Source: Emticicia sp. BO119
Lineage (GTDB): Bacteria > Bacteroidota > Bacteroidia > Cytophagales > Spirosomataceae
Assembly (NCBI RefSeq): GCF_013912375.1
Contig: NZ_JACETV010000001.1
Location: 1,550,001 to 1,614,000, forward strand
Reading direction: 5' to 3'
Length of the DNA stretch: 64,000 bases
The translations under genes were made by a program, and so were the position numbers. Positions 35,371 to 44,914 of this stretch are shown here, piece by piece (the first letter of the stretch is position 1; each line of letters begins with the position of its first letter). The notes under the pieces are model-generated. The model was not told where the DNA came from, ran no database searches, and worked only from the letters and a program-made list of their open reading frames with translations.

Positions 35371-36351
35371 TTAAGACTCAATTATTTGAGCTAATTTTTC
35401 TAAGGGCATTTTTAAATATTTTCTTACCCGCAAATATCGTTTTATTTTAGGAGGTTTGATATAATCACATCTAAAATGTTTCCAGTACAATTCGTTGTTT
35501 TTTAATAGCTCATTTTTATATAATTCAAATAATGGAACTATATCCTTGCGTTCTTCAAAATTAATTCGATTCTGGTATTTTGATACCTCATTGGGTTTAG
35601 CTATAAGATAACCACTGTAATGAAAAAACTGTAGAGGAATAGATTTATTGATAAGCCATTTACCATCAATTTGAGTACAAAGTCTTTCATGTAAATTCCA
35701 GTATGCTACATTATAGCCCAAATGTTTGTTTATTAAAACCTTATCGAAGTAAACAGGAAAGAATTCAGCCCAATGCTGGTCAACAAAAAGCCCATGACAT
35801 AAATCAATCAGGCATTCTTTTTCAAGTTTATCACACCACCACATTACCATTCTTTGAGTAGTCTCAGAACGTCGCATTGCCACAAATCCAAAGTTAAAAA
35901 TACCAGTATTTACAACATCTTCTTCATTTTGCCACTTATCATCATTGTAGGGAGTTATAAGATGAGGTGTAACAATAATATTGAATTTCTCCAAGTTTTC
36001 TTCTAAGTGATTGAGTTTGTCAAATACAATTATATCTGGATCAAAATAAATAATATTATCAACTTCAGAGTGATTTTTTAAGAAGTAATCAATGTAATAC
36101 GGCTTCACAGCTGTATTTAATTCAGTAATATCGTATCGCTCACACATTTCTGACAAATCGACAATATTGATTTTGTCGAGTTCTAAAAGAGGGTATTCCG
36201 GCAGCTTATTCTTGTCAATATCTTTAGTTTCCAGCTTGTCTACTAAACCAATTATAAATTTGATATGTGGATTATGAAGTTTAAGTGAATCGCCCAAGGT
36301 GTGTGCCTGCGCAAGGTAATTGACTGAACAAAGTGTAAATGCAAGTGTCAT
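35371..36351 (-). CDS. GT8-like glycosyltransferase with intact DxD
   Basis: 326 aa. It has a GT-A Rossmann start (AFTLCSVNYLAQAHTLGDSL), a DxD motif in NIIYFDPDIIVFD, and VVNTGIFNFGFVAMRRSETT in the donor fold. QFFHYSGYLI near the C-terminus is the metal-binding His region seen in related enzymes. The sugar is not known. A paralogue with a broken DxD is encoded two genes downstream (33419-34291). It sits 15 nt after a GT4 gene and 6 nt before the GT9 gene. Confidence 0.72.
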   Translation of the reverse strand: MTLAFTLCSVNYLAQAHTLGDSLKLHNPHIKFIIGLVDKLETKDIDKNKLPEYPLLELDKINIVDLSEMCERYDITELNTAVKPYYIDYFLKNHSEVDNIIYFDPDIIVFDKLNHLEENLEKFNIIVTPHLITPYNDDKWQNEEDVVNTGIFNFGFVAMRRSETTQRMVMWWCDKLEKECLIDLCHGLFVDQHWAEFFPVYFDKVLINKHLGYNVAYWNLHERLCTQIDGKWLINKSIPLQFFHYSGYLIAKPNEVSKYQNRINFEERKDIVPLFELYKNELLKNNELYWKHFRCDYIKPPKIKRYLRVRKYLKMPLEKLAQIIES

Positions 36352-36366
36352 GCGAGATGAAGTCTT

Positions 36367-37533
36367 TTAAGAGAGATTTTCTAATAATTTTTCAATTTTC
36401 AGTATAGAATTCTCGAAACTATATTGGGTAAGGACTTTATCTTTAGCTCTTTTTCCCAAATGAGTTTTCGGATTTTGTTTGTACTCAGAAACTGCTTTTG
36501 ACATAGCCGGAATATCGAGGTAGGGGAAAAGCTGACCAGCATCTTGTTCGATAAACTCTGAGCACCCACCTGTCTTTTCAAATCCAAAAATAGTTCTTTC
36601 TAATAAAGCAGATTCCAACATTACTAACGGGAAAGGGTCTTCACGCGATACAATAACAAATATATCGAAACACGTGATTAATTCTATGGCTTCCGGTGTT
36701 GGCTCAATGAGAGTGACTTTATTTTCAATACCCATTTTTTTTACATCAAATAGCACCTGTTCATAATAATCACCTTCTTTTCTGACACCTACCCAAGCGA
36801 AATGAATATCAACATCCAAATTATGAAGCAAGTTCTTGGCTAATAATGCAAAAATATCTAAACCTTTTCTCCATTCTGCATTACCACAACCACCAATTAC
36901 AAAGGCATTTTCAGGAATCTGGTATTTTTTTCTAATTTCTATATGATTGGTAACGGCTGCTCGATTCAAAACCTCTTCATTATTTACAAAGGAATGAATT
37001 ACTTCCACTTTATCTTCAGAGAGATGATGGTTCTGAATAATGTTATCAGCTACTGCTTGAGAGCAAGCAATGAGTTTGGTAGTGTGGCTGAATAAGAAAT
37101 CTCTGTTTTCAGCAGAAGAGTATAGTTGAATTGAAAATTCTAACTCATGTATATGTGTAATGACAGGAATTTTCAAATAAGAAAGCAATTCCGGCATTAC
37201 CCAAGCCGTTGCTATTGTATTGGTATAAATGCAGTCAAAATTCTGGCTTAATAATTTAATTTTTAAGTCTTCTCTTGCCTTTTGGATAGGATTATTGTCC
37301 TTTAATCCAAATTTATTTAGAACTTTATTGGGGAAATTTATAGGGGTATTTGAAATTGCCTGAGGATATTTTGAAATGGGACAAATCTTAGCAAAATCAT
37401 TTTCTAAAGCCCCCTCGCCTAATAATAGCAAGTGCATAGGCATCTGTTTTTTTTGAAAATATTGCATAATATTTAACAAAAAAATCTGCGCCCCGGCACG
37501 GTTAGCATCATGACTTATGAAAAGAATTTTCAT
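36367..37533 (-). CDS. Glycosyltransferase family 4
   Basis: 388 aa. The N-terminal ILFISHDANRAGAQIFLLN and the C-terminal [26 protein letters not shown], with Glu residues in E-x7-E spacing, mark a GT4 retaining enzyme. IGGCGNAEWRKGLDIFALLA is the second-domain entry. It resembles the GT4 at 38235-39341 (both have EDPFPLVM) and probably arose by duplication. It begins after a 102-nt gap holding a 14-bp inverted repeat, so it may have its own promoter. Confidence 0.85.
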   Translation of the reverse strand: MKILFISHDANRAGAQIFLLNIMQYFQKKQMPMHLLLLGEGALENDFAKICPISKYPQAISNTPINFPNKVLNKFGLKDNNPIQKAREDLKIKLLSQNFDCIYTNTIATAWVMPELLSYLKIPVITHIHELEFSIQLYSSAENRDFLFSHTTKLIACSQAVADNIIQNHHLSEDKVEVIHSFVNNEEVLNRAAVTNHIEIRKKYQIPENAFVIGGCGNAEWRKGLDIFALLAKNLLHNLDVDIHFAWVGVRKEGDYYEQVLFDVKKMGIENKVTLIEPTPEAIELITCFDIFVIVSREDPFPLVMLESALLERTIFGFEKTGGCSEFIEQDAGQLFPYLDIPAMSKAVSEYKQNPKTHLGKRAKDKVLTQYSFENSILKIEKLLENLS

Positions 37534-37556
37534 AAATAGAATTGAGTAATTTATTC

Positions 37557-37629
37557 TGAACTTTGATTTACGTGCTTTATATGGTTGATTTTTTCATCGT
37601 AATCACTTAATCAGATAAATCAAAGTTCA
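37557..37629. repeat. 14-bp perfect inverted repeat between gmhA and a GT4 gene
   Basis: TGAACTTTGATTTA at 37557-37570 and its exact complement at 37616-37629 are separated by 45 nt. It fills most of the gap between the gmhA stop (37636) and the GT4 start (37533). It could form a long-loop hairpin or be a pair of protein sites. No T-run follows on the minus strand, so it is not a classic terminator. Confidence 0.6.
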
Positions 37630-37635
37630 AGATAT

Positions 37636-38220
37636 TCAATTATTTATAACCATTTTCTCAATTAAAAGCATGAGAATATGAATGACTTTGATATGAATTT
37701 CCTGAATACGGTCGGCATATCCAAAATGAGGTACGATTATTTCTACATCGGCGGTGCCTTTTAATTTACCACCATCTTTACCTGAAAATATTACTATTTT
37801 CATGCCCTTCTCTCTGGCGGCTTTCACAGCATTGATGATATTCTTTGAGTTACCACTGGTGCTAAGTCCCAAAAGAACATCACCTTCGTTTCCTAACCCC
37901 TCAATAAACCTCGAAAAAATAAAGTCAAAACCATAATCATTCCCAACACAAGAGATATGACTTGCGTCTGAAATGGCTATTGCTGCTAATGACCTGCGAT
38001 TTTCTCTATAACGGCCTGACAATTCTTCAGCGAAGTGCATGGCATCACAATGTGAACCTCCATTCCCACATGAAATGATTTTCTTACCCTCTCTTAGCGA
38101 ATCAGCCATCAAGATAGCGGCAGCTTCTATATTTTTAATGTTTTCTTCCGATGAAATAAAATTATCAAGCACTTTTTGTGCTTCTTTTAATTCGCTTAAA
38201 ATATTAGTCAGATTATCCAT
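37636..38220 (-). CDS. gmhA: D-sedoheptulose-7-phosphate isomerase
   Basis: 194 aa, the usual GmhA length. It makes D-glycero-D-manno-heptose 7-phosphate, the first step to ADP-heptose for LPS core or heptose-containing glycans. The SIS domain shows [19 protein letters not shown], with [14 protein letters not shown] as the phosphate-binding loop and [10 protein letters not shown] at the end holding the usual His/Glu set. It lies inside the glycan locus, 14 nt after a GT4 gene, and suggests that the locus product contains heptose. The later heptose genes are not in the window. Confidence 0.93.
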   Translation of the reverse strand: MDNLTNILSELKEAQKVLDNFISSEENIKNIEAAAILMADSLREGKKIISCGNGGSHCDAMHFAEELSGRYRENRRSLAAIAISDASHISCVGNDYGFDFIFSRFIEGLGNEGDVLLGLSTSGNSKNIINAVKAAREKGMKIVIFSGKDGGKLKGTADVEIIVPHFGYADRIQEIHIKVIHILMLLIEKMVINN

Positions 38221-38234
38221 TTTAATTAATCCTG

Positions 38235-39341
38235 TTAATTTTCATTAAAAAATTTTACCCACTTATTAATCTGATTTTTTATATCAAAATCTAAAGCACG
38301 GTTTTTTAATACTTCTTTGCTAATTTCAGTCTCTTCATTCTGAATTTTAATCATTGCTTCTGCCAAATCTTTAGGATTAAAACTTTTTACCACGGTACCC
38401 ATTCCTTTGACCGAAAATTCAGCAATGCCGCCAGAGTCGAAACCTGCAATGGGTTTTTGTAAAAAGGCAGCTTCTATCATAACCAAAGGGAAGGGGTCTT
38501 CTCTTGCCAATAAAACGAATCCATCTGCTAAATTAAGGTAATCGTAGTATTCGCTTGACTTCTCACCAATTTGTATAAAGTTCAATTTTTCCTTTTTCGT
38601 CCTTTGTTCCAGATAATGGAGTACTCCCGTTTTTTTTATATTTCCCAGCCACAGTAAATAGGTATTCCGGGGCAGGCCTGCTAATAAATCTAAGGCTAAA
38701 TCATAACCTTTACGCAAATTCATTGAGCCAGACATTAACCAGATATAAGCGTCTTTGGGAATATTCAGTTTCTGTCTTAAATCCAGTGGATTTTGTTGGA
38801 CATGAATCTTTTTCGTATCTATAAATGAATGTAGTAACACAGTATTTGCATAACCCATTTGTCTGATTCTTTGCTCAACAATAGCTGAACAGCAAATGAT
38901 TTTTTCTGCATTATCAAATTGAAACCTGAAATCATCATAGACTATTTCGTCATATACGCTTACCAATTCATGTACGTGCAAATGGTAGGGTATCTTAAGA
39001 CTTTTGGCTAATCGGGCAAAGCGAGGCATTGTAAGTGTGTTCAGATACCATTTATCCGCCTTGACTTTTTTTTGAATTTTTAGAACCCGCGATTCTTCTG
39101 GTGTTCGTTTAAGCAGTTGATAATAGACACCCTCATAAATTTTATACAGGAACCCTCTTTTGGTTTTGTTAACAAAGGTTAAATCAGCAGTTGAATCATT
39201 TGCAAAAAGTTCTCCATTCTGGCAACTATAAATAACAGACCTGATTTTACCCGACAAGTGTTTAAGGAGATACCAGATAAGCATTTCTGAACCTGTTCGA
39301 CCTCCTGTAGGGGTAATAAATAGAATGGTTTTCTGATTCAT
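38235..39341 (-). CDS. Glycosyltransferase family 4
   Basis: 368 aa. Its ATG overlaps the GT2 stop by 4 nt (ATGA), a sign of coupling. GT4 features are [16 protein letters not shown] at the N-terminus, [18 protein letters not shown], and [28 protein letters not shown]. It is a paralogue of the GT4 at 36367-37533. A cytosolic GT-B enzyme acting on the lipid-linked glycan is likely. Confidence 0.85.
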   Translation of the reverse strand: MNQKTILFITPTGGRTGSEMLIWYLLKHLSGKIRSVIYSCQNGELFANDSTADLTFVNKTKRGFLYKIYEGVYYQLLKRTPEESRVLKIQKKVKADKWYLNTLTMPRFARLAKSLKIPYHLHVHELVSVYDEIVYDDFRFQFDNAEKIICCSAIVEQRIRQMGYANTVLLHSFIDTKKIHVQQNPLDLRQKLNIPKDAYIWLMSGSMNLRKGYDLALDLLAGLPRNTYLLWLGNIKKTGVLHYLEQRTKKEKLNFIQIGEKSSEYYDYLNLADGFVLLAREDPFPLVMIEAAFLQKPIAGFDSGGIAEFSVKGMGTVVKSFNPKDLAEAMIKIQNEETEISKEVLKNRALDFDIKNQINKWVKFFNEN

Positions 39342-40315
39342 TTAAGTTTATAGAAAGTAGGTTTTCTTAGTATAATTCTCCAGAAAAACCGTGAAAAAAT
39401 ACCAATAGTACCAGCAAATCTCTTTTGATTGTTCAATTCATTAAACGGATTTCTGAGTTTCAGCGTATTCGATACAATCTTCATCAGAAAAAAAGTAGGG
39501 ACCCATAGCCAATAATGCAGCATTAGTAAAAAATATGCTGATGCACCAAACTGTTTACGTATCCACACCAGGTTTGATAATTGAATCTGCTTATCGAATC
39601 TATTAAAATAAGTGTAATTCTGAGCTTCTTCATAGCGTTCAGGCTTACTTCCCCATTCTTCATGAATAATCTTGCAGTCTTTAAACACTAATAGCTTACC
39701 CAATTTACTCAACCTAAAACCCCATTCCGTGTCTTCTCCATATAAGAAAAACTCCTCATCAAAACCTCCTGTCTTTTCAAATCCCTCTCTTCTCACCATC
39801 AGAAAAGCCGCTGCAATATAATCAACTTGCTCTGGGTCTTCATATTTGGTGTAAGGAATTAGTTTGTCTAAGTACTTTCTGAATGAAGGAGGAGTTATCC
39901 AGAAATCTTTTCTGAAACTAAAAGTATGATAAAATGCCCTTGGTGTCAGGTCTGGATAGTATTGATAGGCCCCTCCGGCAATAGCATCAATTCGCTTGTC
40001 TAAATGCTCCACACACTTGTCAATTACATCTTCAAATAACTTGGTGTCAGAGTTGAGCAATAGAAAGTACCTGCCTTTAGCATTTTTCATGCCCAGATTA
40101 TTGGCTCTGCCAAACCCGGCATTATAACCCATCGGAATCCATCTGACTTCAGGGAAATACTTTTTTACGTAACCTTCGTCATCACCTTTTGATTGATTAT
40201 CTACTATAATAATCTCGTAACTAACACGTGTAGTAAATTGCATGATTGTTCTCAAACAATCAACAATCAACTCAGGCGTACGATAATTAACTATAATAAC
40301 AGATACATCAATCAC
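39338..40315 (-). CDS. Glycosyltransferase family 2, rhamnosyltransferase type
   Basis: About 325 aa. The N-terminus DVSVIIVNYRTPELIVDCL and FGRANNLGMKNAKGRYFLLLNSDT (with the donor Asp motif NSDT) are GT-A, family 2. AAAFLMVRREGFEKTGGFDEEFFLYGEDTEWGFRL is the usual second half, and a C-terminal hydrophobic helix (YFLLMLHYWLWVPTFFLM) may attach it to the membrane. No ATG is available: a GTG at 40315 gives the typical start, and a TTG at 40327 is the alternative. It follows the aminotransferase gene with a small gap. Confidence 0.82.
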   Translation of the reverse strand: MIDVSVIIVNYRTPELIVDCLRTIMQFTTRVSYEIIIVDNQSKGDDEGYVKKYFPEVRWIPMGYNAGFGRANNLGMKNAKGRYFLLLNSDTKLFEDVIDKCVEHLDKRIDAIAGGAYQYYPDLTPRAFYHTFSFRKDFWITPPSFRKYLDKLIPYTKYEDPEQVDYIAAAFLMVRREGFEKTGGFDEEFFLYGEDTEWGFRLSKLGKLLVFKDCKIIHEEWGSKPERYEEAQNYTYFNRFDKQIQLSNLVWIRKQFGASAYFLLMLHYWLWVPTFFLMKIVSNTLKLRNPFNELNNQKRFAGTIGIFSRFFWRIILRKPTFYKLK

Positions 40316-40353
40316 TAATGTGGCCAATTTGATTTAAGGTGAATAAAGACTTA

Positions 40354-41430
40354 TTAAAGTGTTGCATTGACAATTCTGGCAATTCTTTCAACGTCTTTCA
40401 AGTCTAAATCGTAATATAAAGGTAAAGATAATGCCGCTACCGACATTTTTTCAGAAACCGGGCAGGGATTATAAAAATCCAGATAAGGAAGTTGGTTCAA
40501 TGAAGGATAAAAATAGCGACGTGGTACAATATCTCCTGTCTTAAGAGCTTGTGTTACTTCTATTAATTTTTGTTCCGAAGGTAGCATGACGGGATAATAA
40601 GCATAATTATAGACAAATCCTTCAATATTCTGCCTAGGTTGTTTTAGTTTATTCCAATCTAATAATTTGTCATATTTTTCAGAAATAATTCTCCTTTTTT
40701 CTATTATGTCAGCTACTCTTGGTAAGTTGCAAAGACCCATGGCAGCGTGAAACTCAGAATTTTTGGCATTAATCCCAATCATGTAATAGTCATCATTTTT
40801 ATGACCGAAACTTCTATAATGAGCCAATATTTTTGATAATTCATCGTCTTTACAAATCACACAACCACCTTCAATAGTATGAAAGACCTTGGTAGCATGA
40901 AAGCTACAAGTAGTTACATCACCAAATGATAATACCGATTTGCCAAAGTATGTAGCACCAAAACAATGCGCTCCATCATAAATTACTTTCAGGTTGTGCT
41001 TTTGGGCTATTTTTTCAATCTTTTTTACATCGCAAGGGCGCCCATAAACATGAGTTGCCAGAATAGCAGAAGTTTTTTCAGTAATTGCCTGTTCAATCAG
41101 ATTAGCGTTTATATTATATGTGTCTGACTCAATATCAACAAAAACAGGTTTTACATTCTCCCACAGGATAGATGTAGTTGTGGCGCAATATGAAAAAGGA
41201 GTTGTGATAATTTCGCCCTTCAGATTGAGGGCTTTAATGGCTATTTGCAAAGCAATTGTGCCATTTGTAACATACAAAAGATTTTTAACTCCCAAATAAT
41301 CTTTTAGTTTATCCTCTAATTCGCGAACCAAAGGTCCGTTATTAGTTAACCATGTATTTTCCCAAATACCCTTAATCTTATCCTGGTATTCTTCAATAGG
41401 CGGTAAAAATGATTTCGTTACGTTTATCAC
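40354..41430 (-). CDS. DegT/DnrJ/EryC1/StrS sugar aminotransferase
   Basis: 358 aa PLP enzyme that transfers an amino group from glutamate to a nucleotide-linked keto sugar. The PLP lysine is in SFHATKVFHTIEGG, with the usual DGAHCFGATYFGK before it. TNNGPLVRELEDKLKDYL near the N-terminus is typical. The start is GTG at 41430. No sugar N-acetyl- or formyltransferase is next to it, so the exact amino sugar is open. It is the first gene of the second part of the locus and has its own leader of about 115 nt below a TACATTTG element. Confidence 0.88.
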   Translation of the reverse strand: MINVTKSFLPPIEEYQDKIKGIWENTWLTNNGPLVRELEDKLKDYLGVKNLLYVTNGTIALQIAIKALNLKGEIITTPFSYCATTTSILWENVKPVFVDIESDTYNINANLIEQAITEKTSAILATHVYGRPCDVKKIEKIAQKHNLKVIYDGAHCFGATYFGKSVLSFGDVTTCSFHATKVFHTIEGGCVICKDDELSKILAHYRSFGHKNDDYYMIGINAKNSEFHAAMGLCNLPRVADIIEKRRIISEKYDKLLDWNKLKQPRQNIEGFVYNYAYYPVMLPSEQKLIEVTQALKTGDIVPRRYFYPSLNQLPYLDFYNPCPVSEKMSVAALSLPLYYDLDLKDVERIARIVNATL

Positions 41431-41491
41431 TATGTTGAAACAAATGTTTTAGACCGATGAAGTTGAAGAACGCATCTAAATCATATGTGGC

Positions 41492-41509
41492 ACCTAAAAT
41501 CCTTTAGGT
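41492..41509. other. Hairpin in the aminotransferase leader
   Basis: ACCTAAA (41492-41498) and TTTAGGT (41503-41509) form a perfect 7-bp stem with loop ATCC, about 60 nt upstream of the GTG start. It could affect mRNA folding; no riboswitch class is recognised. Confidence 0.4.
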
Positions 41510-41550
41510 TTAATAATAATTTTTCAGTACGTTCAAAAAAATGTGATTTG

Positions 41551-41558
41551 CAAATGTA
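41551..41558 (-). promoter_or_regulatory. -7 promoter element (TACATTTG) of the aminotransferase gene
   Basis: The minus strand reads TACATTTG in the 208-bp gap after the ABC ATPase gene. It suggests a second transcription start for the glycosyltransferase part of the locus. No clear -33 box is seen. Confidence 0.5.
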
Positions 41559-41565
41559 GTTAATA

Positions 41566-41593
41566 TCTGAAAATAATGACGATGATTTTCAGA
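41566..41593. other. 9-bp hairpin between the ABC ATPase and aminotransferase genes
   Basis: TCTGAAAAT (41566-41574) and ATTTTCAGA (41585-41593) pair perfectly around a 10-nt loop, 46 nt past the ATPase stop on the minus strand. It may be a weak terminator or 3'-end stabiliser of the export genes. Confidence 0.45.
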
Positions 41594-41638
41594 AACCTTT
41601 GGCATGATTTATATCATTTTAATATTAAATGGTACTTA

Positions 41639-42883
41639 TTACACTAAACCATCAACCTTCCATGTCTTTACAGGAATATTTACAGGCCGTATTGCACCCG
41701 GCCATTTACCATACCAACTTGTGCCTTCCCTGAAATCTGCTATATCAAAACTGATTGCATCTTCCATAAAAAAAACAGGGTCAGATGTATCTTTTACTAT
41801 CATTACTGAAATATAATAAGAGCCATCGTTCAGAAAATTACCTGGAATTTCGAGCAACCCCTTAATTAATCCCTTCGAGAAAGTTTTTGATTGACTTCCA
41901 ACGTTAAAGACACACTCACCGGTCATATTATATAAAAATACACTTAAATTAAGATCAGCTTTTTCAAGCATATTCCAGAATTCAAAGCTTATTTTCAATG
42001 GGGTACGAACGTCAATATTTTTGCTGCCATTAATTAGCTCTGGTAATACTTCTATGTGTTTAACCCTCACATAGTCATTGCCAGGGGCATCTTCAGGGGT
42101 TCCCCAATTCTGACTAAGCTGAAATTTTGAGATACTGGTCATGTAGTCATGCAAAACTGCACCAACCTCACCGTATTTTATCAAATTTCCCTTTTGTAGA
42201 AAAGCAGCCTTATTGCAAAGACCTTGGATCGCTGTGGCATTATGACTTACAAACAGAACAGTTCTACCTCCATTCGATACGTCTTTCATTTTGCCAAGGC
42301 ATTTTTTTTGAAATTCAGAATCCCCCACGGCTAATACTTCATCAACAATCAAGATTTCAGGCTCCAAGTGAGCAGCAATAGCAAATCCTAAGCGTACATA
42401 CATACCTGAAGAATATCTTTTTACAGGAGTATCAAGAAATTTTTCAATTCCGGCAAAATCAACTATTTCATCAAATTGCTTTCTGATTTCATCCTGACGC
42501 ATCCCTAATATCGCGCCATTCAAAAAGATATTTTCTCTGCCAGTTAGCTCAGGGTGAAAGCCTGTACCAACCTCTAATAAACTGGCCATTCGGCCTCTGA
42601 CTTTTACCTCTCCGTGAGTGGGTTCGGTAATTCTACTTAGAATCTTTAATAAGGTTGATTTTCCGGCACCATTAGAACCCACAATTCCAACTCTATCGCC
42701 CTGTTCTATATCAAAACTTACGTTTCTCAATGCCCAGAAAACCTCTCTGGTTTCTTGTTCATCTTTACTGGTAAGAAATTCCTGGACAAAGCCTGTCAGA
42801 GTTTCTTTAAGGTTCTGATACTTTTTCTTCTTATGACTAAGTATGTACTTTTTGGAAATATTTTTTATAGAAATTGCTTTCAT
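41639..42883 (-). CDS. Polysaccharide export ABC transporter ATPase (Wzt-like) with C-terminal domain
   Basis: 414 aa from ATG 42883 (a GTG at 42895 adds four residues). Walker A is GSNGAGKST, the signature is YSSGMYVRLGFA and Walker B is EILIVDEVLAVGD, all in the first 240 residues. The remaining 170 residues form a beta-rich Wzt-C-like domain, which in O-antigen exporters binds the modified chain end and decides which glycan is exported. It works with the permease encoded 25 nt upstream. Confidence 0.92.
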   Translation of the reverse strand: MKAISIKNISKKYILSHKKKKYQNLKETLTGFVQEFLTSKDEQETREVFWALRNVSFDIEQGDRVGIVGSNGAGKSTLLKILSRITEPTHGEVKVRGRMASLLEVGTGFHPELTGRENIFLNGAILGMRQDEIRKQFDEIVDFAGIEKFLDTPVKRYSSGMYVRLGFAIAAHLEPEILIVDEVLAVGDSEFQKKCLGKMKDVSNGGRTVLFVSHNATAIQGLCNKAAFLQKGNLIKYGEVGAVLHDYMTSISKFQLSQNWGTPEDAPGNDYVRVKHIEVLPELINGSKNIDVRTPLKISFEFWNMLEKADLNLSVFLYNMTGECVFNVGSQSKTFSKGLIKGLLEIPGNFLNDGSYYISVMIVKDTSDPVFFMEDAISFDIADFREGTSWYGKWPGAIRPVNIPVKTWKVDGLV

Positions 42884-42908
42884 GCGAAATGCCACTCAGG
42901 GTACAATA

Positions 42909-43745
42909 TTATATATAATCGACAAAAGAGTTTTCGTTTTTACGGAAAAACCAAATTGCAAAGATGACTGAAATAGTTACAAATACAAGGGTTGGTATTA
43001 AACTTTGCCAATTAAAAGGGGAGTAGTCGCCTAATAAAGACCAACGAAGACCATCAATAGTGCCAACTACCGGATTAAGATTGTAGTAGGGATACCACCA
43101 GGCATCTTTTCTCAGCTCGCTGGTATAGCCAACTGGAGAAATGAAGAAACCAAATTGTACAATAAAAGGTATTATCTGGGCAATATCACGGTATTTTACA
43201 TTAAGAACTGAGGCTATCAGACCAAAACCGAATGCACCCAGATAGGCCAGAAGCATAAACAATGGAGCAAACACAATTTGCCAGTTTGGTGTAAAATGGT
43301 AGTAAAAACAAAATACAAAAAACATGGCAAAAGCTATGAGAGCATCTAAAAGTCCTACTAAAAGCGAACTGAATGGTATAATAATTCTTGGAAAATATAC
43401 TTTAGAAACAAGGTTACTATTACCTACAATACTATTACTGATTTGAGAAAGACATTGTGAAAAGAATAGCCATATAATTACACCCGGAATTACTATTAAC
43501 ATATATGGTAAGGTAGCATCTACTTCCATTTTGGCGATTTTCCCAAAGGCAAAAGTCATTACCAGGGTTGTTAATAGTGGACGAAAAACTGCCCAGGCTA
43601 TACCCAAGACTGTTTGTTTATAGCGAACCATTACGTCGCGCTTACCTAAAATCCAGAATAATTCTCTTTGCCGCCAGACTTCTCTCCAATAATGCAATGC
43701 TGATTTACCTGCCTTAATTACTATTTCGTTTTCTGATTTTTTCAT
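42909..43745 (-). CDS. Polysaccharide export ABC permease (Wzm-like)
   Basis: 278 aa with six membrane helices of the ABC-2 type (for example PYMLIVIPGVIIWLFFSQC and ALIAFAMFFVFCFYYHF). The N-terminal WREVWRQRELFWILGKRDVMVRYKQTVLG is the standard gate-helix region of Wzm/TagG proteins. It forms the channel for an undecaprenyl-linked glycan and needs the Wzt-like ATPase downstream. It lies 36 nt after the chain-length gene. Confidence 0.93.
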   Translation of the reverse strand: MKKSENEIVIKAGKSALHYWREVWRQRELFWILGKRDVMVRYKQTVLGIAWAVFRPLLTTLVMTFAFGKIAKMEVDATLPYMLIVIPGVIIWLFFSQCLSQISNSIVGNSNLVSKVYFPRIIIPFSSLLVGLLDALIAFAMFFVFCFYYHFTPNWQIVFAPLFMLLAYLGAFGFGLIASVLNVKYRDIAQIIPFIVQFGFFISPVGYTSELRKDAWWYPYYNLNPVVGTIDGLRWSLLGDYSPFNWQSLIPTLVFVTISVIFAIWFFRKNENSFVDYI

Positions 43746-43781
43746 TCACAATACTTATTCAGACAAAAATAAATTTTAAAC

Positions 43782-44879
43782 TTAACTTACCAGTTCCTGA
43801 TATGTTTTACGTACAATGATAAAGACAAGGCATAGGAAAAAGCCTAAAAAAGCTCCTAATTTTGTGCTACCACCTATAGTATAGTCTTTTCGCAATAATG
43901 GTAAACGAACCGGTTGGAGCAGGGTAAATAAAGGGGTCTGATGAATCAATAACATTCGGAGGTTTTCAACCGTTGCCATTTGATTGTAGTATTGATTAGA
44001 AATATAAGTATTATTTCTGTTCAATTGTTGCTGACGCATCGGAGCTGTCGGATCAACAGCATTCATATTCTGAAATGTAGTAATAGCCAACTGGCGGTCA
44101 GTTGAGTTTAGCTTTCCTTGCAATTCATTCAATCTTTCTACCTGAAAATTATAAACTTCCAAGGTCTTTTTAGTACGAACATCTTTATAAAACTCTTCCA
44201 GACTTTTTAGTAAGGTCTCAAGCCATACTTTTGTCAGCATTTCATTATTGGTCGTTGCCGACAAAATCATGATTGAACCATTTTTATCTAAAGGTTTTAA
44301 TTCGGTTTGTTTCACAAGTTTTTCATAAATAGTAGCTAACAATTCATTTTCAACTTTACCAAATTTTTCCGGACTTTTTGGTACAAATCTAAAATTAATG
44401 GCTGCTTTATTTGGTTCATGGAAAAGGTCGCCTCCCCACTCGTTAGTCTTTATATCACTACTATCTTTATAATAGTTGATAAACAAAGTTTTTTTGTTAC
44501 CAACCATTACTTCCTTCATTAAGGCTTTTTCATAGAGTGCTTTTGACGAAATCACTAAACCGAAGTTACCGCCACTAAACAGATCATTTGTTTGTGCACC
44601 ACCCATGCCACCCATACCAAAAGCATTGGCAAAGCCTGCTAACCCACCCATTCCGCCTTGATTAGGATTGCCTGACTCAAGATTAAACTGGATTTCTCCG
44701 TAAAACTGTGACTCTTTGAAATTGTTTATATCCATTAAGATACTTAATAAAGTACCAACCGCAATCCCTATCAAAAGAAGTTTCCACTCACTGCCTATCA
44801 GCCTGAATACATTTATTATTTTCTGAAATAAATCTTTTGTACTTATCTGCTCTTCTTGTATGATTTGTGTTTCAGCCAT
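43782..44879 (-). CDS. Polysaccharide co-polymerase / chain-length protein (Wzz-like)
   Basis: 365 aa. It has one membrane helix near each end (LLLIGIAVGTLLSILMDI, and LGAFLGFFLCLVFIIV) with a long periplasmic coiled part between them, and a Gly/Met-rich loop GGMGGLAGFANAFGMGGMGG near residues 74-93. PLLRKDYTIGGSTKLG before the last helix matches the PxxP region of PCP proteins. No tyrosine-kinase domain is fused. It probably spans the gap between the ABC exporter and the outer-membrane exporter encoded 35 nt upstream. Confidence 0.82.
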   Translation of the reverse strand: MAETQIIQEEQISTKDLFQKIINVFRLIGSEWKLLLIGIAVGTLLSILMDINNFKESQFYGEIQFNLESGNPNQGGMGGLAGFANAFGMGGMGGAQTNDLFSGGNFGLVISSKALYEKALMKEVMVGNKKTLFINYYKDSSDIKTNEWGGDLFHEPNKAAINFRFVPKSPEKFGKVENELLATIYEKLVKQTELKPLDKNGSIMILSATTNNEMLTKVWLETLLKSLEEFYKDVRTKKTLEVYNFQVERLNELQGKLNSTDRQLAITTFQNMNAVDPTAPMRQQQLNRNNTYISNQYYNQMATVENLRMLLIHQTPLFTLLQPVRLPLLRKDYTIGGSTKLGAFLGFFLCLVFIIVRKTYQELVS

Positions 44880-44914
44880 TTTCTTATATTAATTAGTGTT
44901 GTGTTACAGCCTTA

